Assembly: GCA_020444005.1 (NCBI GenBank)
Contig: JAHLLU010000138.1
Span: forward strand, 1-5,780
DNA: 5,780 nucleotides
Direction: 5' to 3'
Origin: an archaeon
GTDB taxonomy: Archaea; Thermoproteota; Bathyarchaeia; TCS64
Shown here: positions 5,315 through 5,780 of the stretch, one piece after another
Numbering within the stretch: position 1 is the first letter of the stretch
How the letters are laid out: each line of letters begins with the position of its first letter
Notes under the pieces: generated by a model
The model's input: the letters and a program-made list of their open reading frames with translations, nothing else
What the model was told of the DNA's origin: nothing
Database searches by the model: none
Program-made: the position numbers and the translations under genes

Positions 5315-5674
5315 ATGCCCACATGCAGAAGCTGTGAAAAAGAAATAGCAGAAGACGCAAACTTTTGCCCAAACTGCGGACTCCGCACAGAAAAAGGAGA
5401 AAACGACAACGTTAGAACCCCAGTAGACCGAAGACCCGACTGGGAAAAGGACCTAGACACCGCGATACAAAACGCAGGCAAACTACTGGAAGAAGCAGTA
5501 GAAGCCGCTAAAAAAGGACTAAGACAGGTTTCGGAGGAAGTCAAGACCGAGATAGATAAGGCAAAAGAAACAAAGCCTCTCAAAAAGACGCCCGTTTATT
5601 GCCCAAAATGCGGTAGTAAGAACCCGAACGACTCCGAGTACTGTACAAAGTGCGGAGCTAAGGTACACAACTAA
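5315..5674 (+). CDS. Double zinc ribbon protein with a long amphipathic helical linker
   Basis: A 119-residue hydrophilic protein with a four-cysteine zinc ribbon at each end. The N-terminal ribbon uses Cys4, Cys7, Cys18 and Cys21 (CRSC...CPNC). The C-terminal one uses Cys96, Cys99, Cys110 and Cys113 (CPKC...CTKC). Both have the 2-10-2 spacing of small archaeal and bacterial zinc ribbons that bind Zn2+ for structure. Between them, residues 42-85 form a highly charged helix with a regular stripe of Leu, Ile, Val and Ala at 47, 51, 54, 58, 62, 65, 69, 72, 76 and 80, suited to a coiled coil or to lying on a membrane or partner. There is no signal peptide or transmembrane segment, so it is cytoplasmic. 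The function is unknown; a protein- or nucleic-acid-binding adaptor is plausible. The gene is flanked by its own promoter and a T-rich terminator, so it is probably a single-gene unit. Confidence 0.8.
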   Translation: MPTCRSCEKEIAEDANFCPNCGLRTEKGENDNVRTPVDRRPDWEKDLDTAIQNAGKLLEEAVEAAKKGLRQVSEEVKTEIDKAKETKPLKKTPVYCPKCGSKNPNDSEYCTKCGAKVHN

Positions 5675-5675
5675 T

Positions 5676-5700
5676 CCCTTTTTCTCAAATCTCTCTTTAT
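5676..5700 (+). terminator. Pyrimidine-rich terminator after the zinc ribbon gene
   Basis: A five-T run (5679-5683) in ccctttttctc is followed by a second pyrimidine stretch (ctctcttt, 5691-5698) just past the stop codon. This is the usual form of an archaeal intrinsic terminator. Confidence 0.5.
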
Positions 5701-5710
5701 TCATGGGAAC

Positions 5711-5742
5711 TAAAATAAGCATAGAATAAACCAGAGTAAACC
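5711..5742 (+). promoter_or_regulatory. Promoter of the downstream kinase-like gene
   Basis: taaaata (5711-5717) is centred 29 bases before the ATG at 5743, again predicting a leaderless transcript. The spacer is A-rich and shows no ribosome-binding sequence. Confidence 0.5.
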
Positions 5743-5780
5743 ATGAGCATCCTCTGCAGCGGTAGCTTCGTAGCAGACAT
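5743..5780 (+). CDS. N-terminus of a probable PfkB-family (ribokinase-like) sugar kinase, cut by the window edge
   Basis: Only 12 full codons are present: MSILCSGSFVAD, then the first two bases of an Ile or Met codon. A start of the form M-x-I-L-x-x-G-(S/N)-x-x-x-D is the usual first strand of PfkB-family kinases, which phosphorylate sugars, nucleosides or related alcohols with ATP. The Gly-Ser and the Asp are the expected substrate-side positions. The start is supported by the TATA box 29 bases upstream and the terminator of the preceding gene. With so little sequence, another Rossmann-like family remains possible and no substrate can be named. Confidence 0.5.
   Translation, partial: MSILCSGSFVAD

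Overview
The window reads as a piece of an archaeal chromosome. Supporting signs are T/A-rich TATA-like boxes about 24-36 bases upstream of nearly every start codon, start codons with little or no leader, oligo-T tracts after stop codons, and typical archaeal families (small SpeD, short ribbon-helix-helix protein, double zinc ribbon protein, small ferritin-like protein). Codon choice is rich in cta, ata and C- or A-ending codons. The lineage cannot be fixed from this sequence; a TACK- or Asgard-type archaeon is a guess.

Layout. Bases 2-94 hold the last 30 codons of an unrecognised plus-strand gene. Converging on it is a minus-strand pair, an MFS efflux-type transporter (441-1706) followed 3 bases later by a small VOC/glyoxalase-fold protein (75-437). 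A divergent promoter region (1707-1795) separates this pair from a plus-strand SpeD-family pyruvoyl decarboxylase (1796-2137). After about 260 bases without a gene comes a CPA1/NhaP-type Na+/H+ antiporter (2398-3648), then a ferritin-like four-helix protein (3688-4182). A pyrimidine-rich terminator and a TATA box overlapping an imperfect palindrome lead to a two-part protein with a degenerate receiver domain (4274-4957). Next are a 54-residue ribbon-helix-helix protein (5051-5215), a double zinc ribbon protein with a long amphipathic helix (5315-5674), and the first 12 codons of a probable PfkB-family sugar kinase (5743 to the window edge).

How the genes work together. Apart from the MFS-VOC pair, most genes seem to have their own promoter, so this looks like a run of single-gene units and not one pathway operon. 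The MFS-VOC pair fits export plus binding or detoxification of a small molecule. SpeD points to polyamine synthesis, or to arginine/ornithine decarboxylation if it is one of the repurposed SpeD relatives. The antiporter serves ion and pH homeostasis. I found no RNA gene, CRISPR array, transposase or insertion sequence, and no convincing new multi-gene system. The points most worth following are the SpeD variant, the pseudo-receiver with its promoter palindrome, and the zinc ribbon-helix-zinc ribbon protein.
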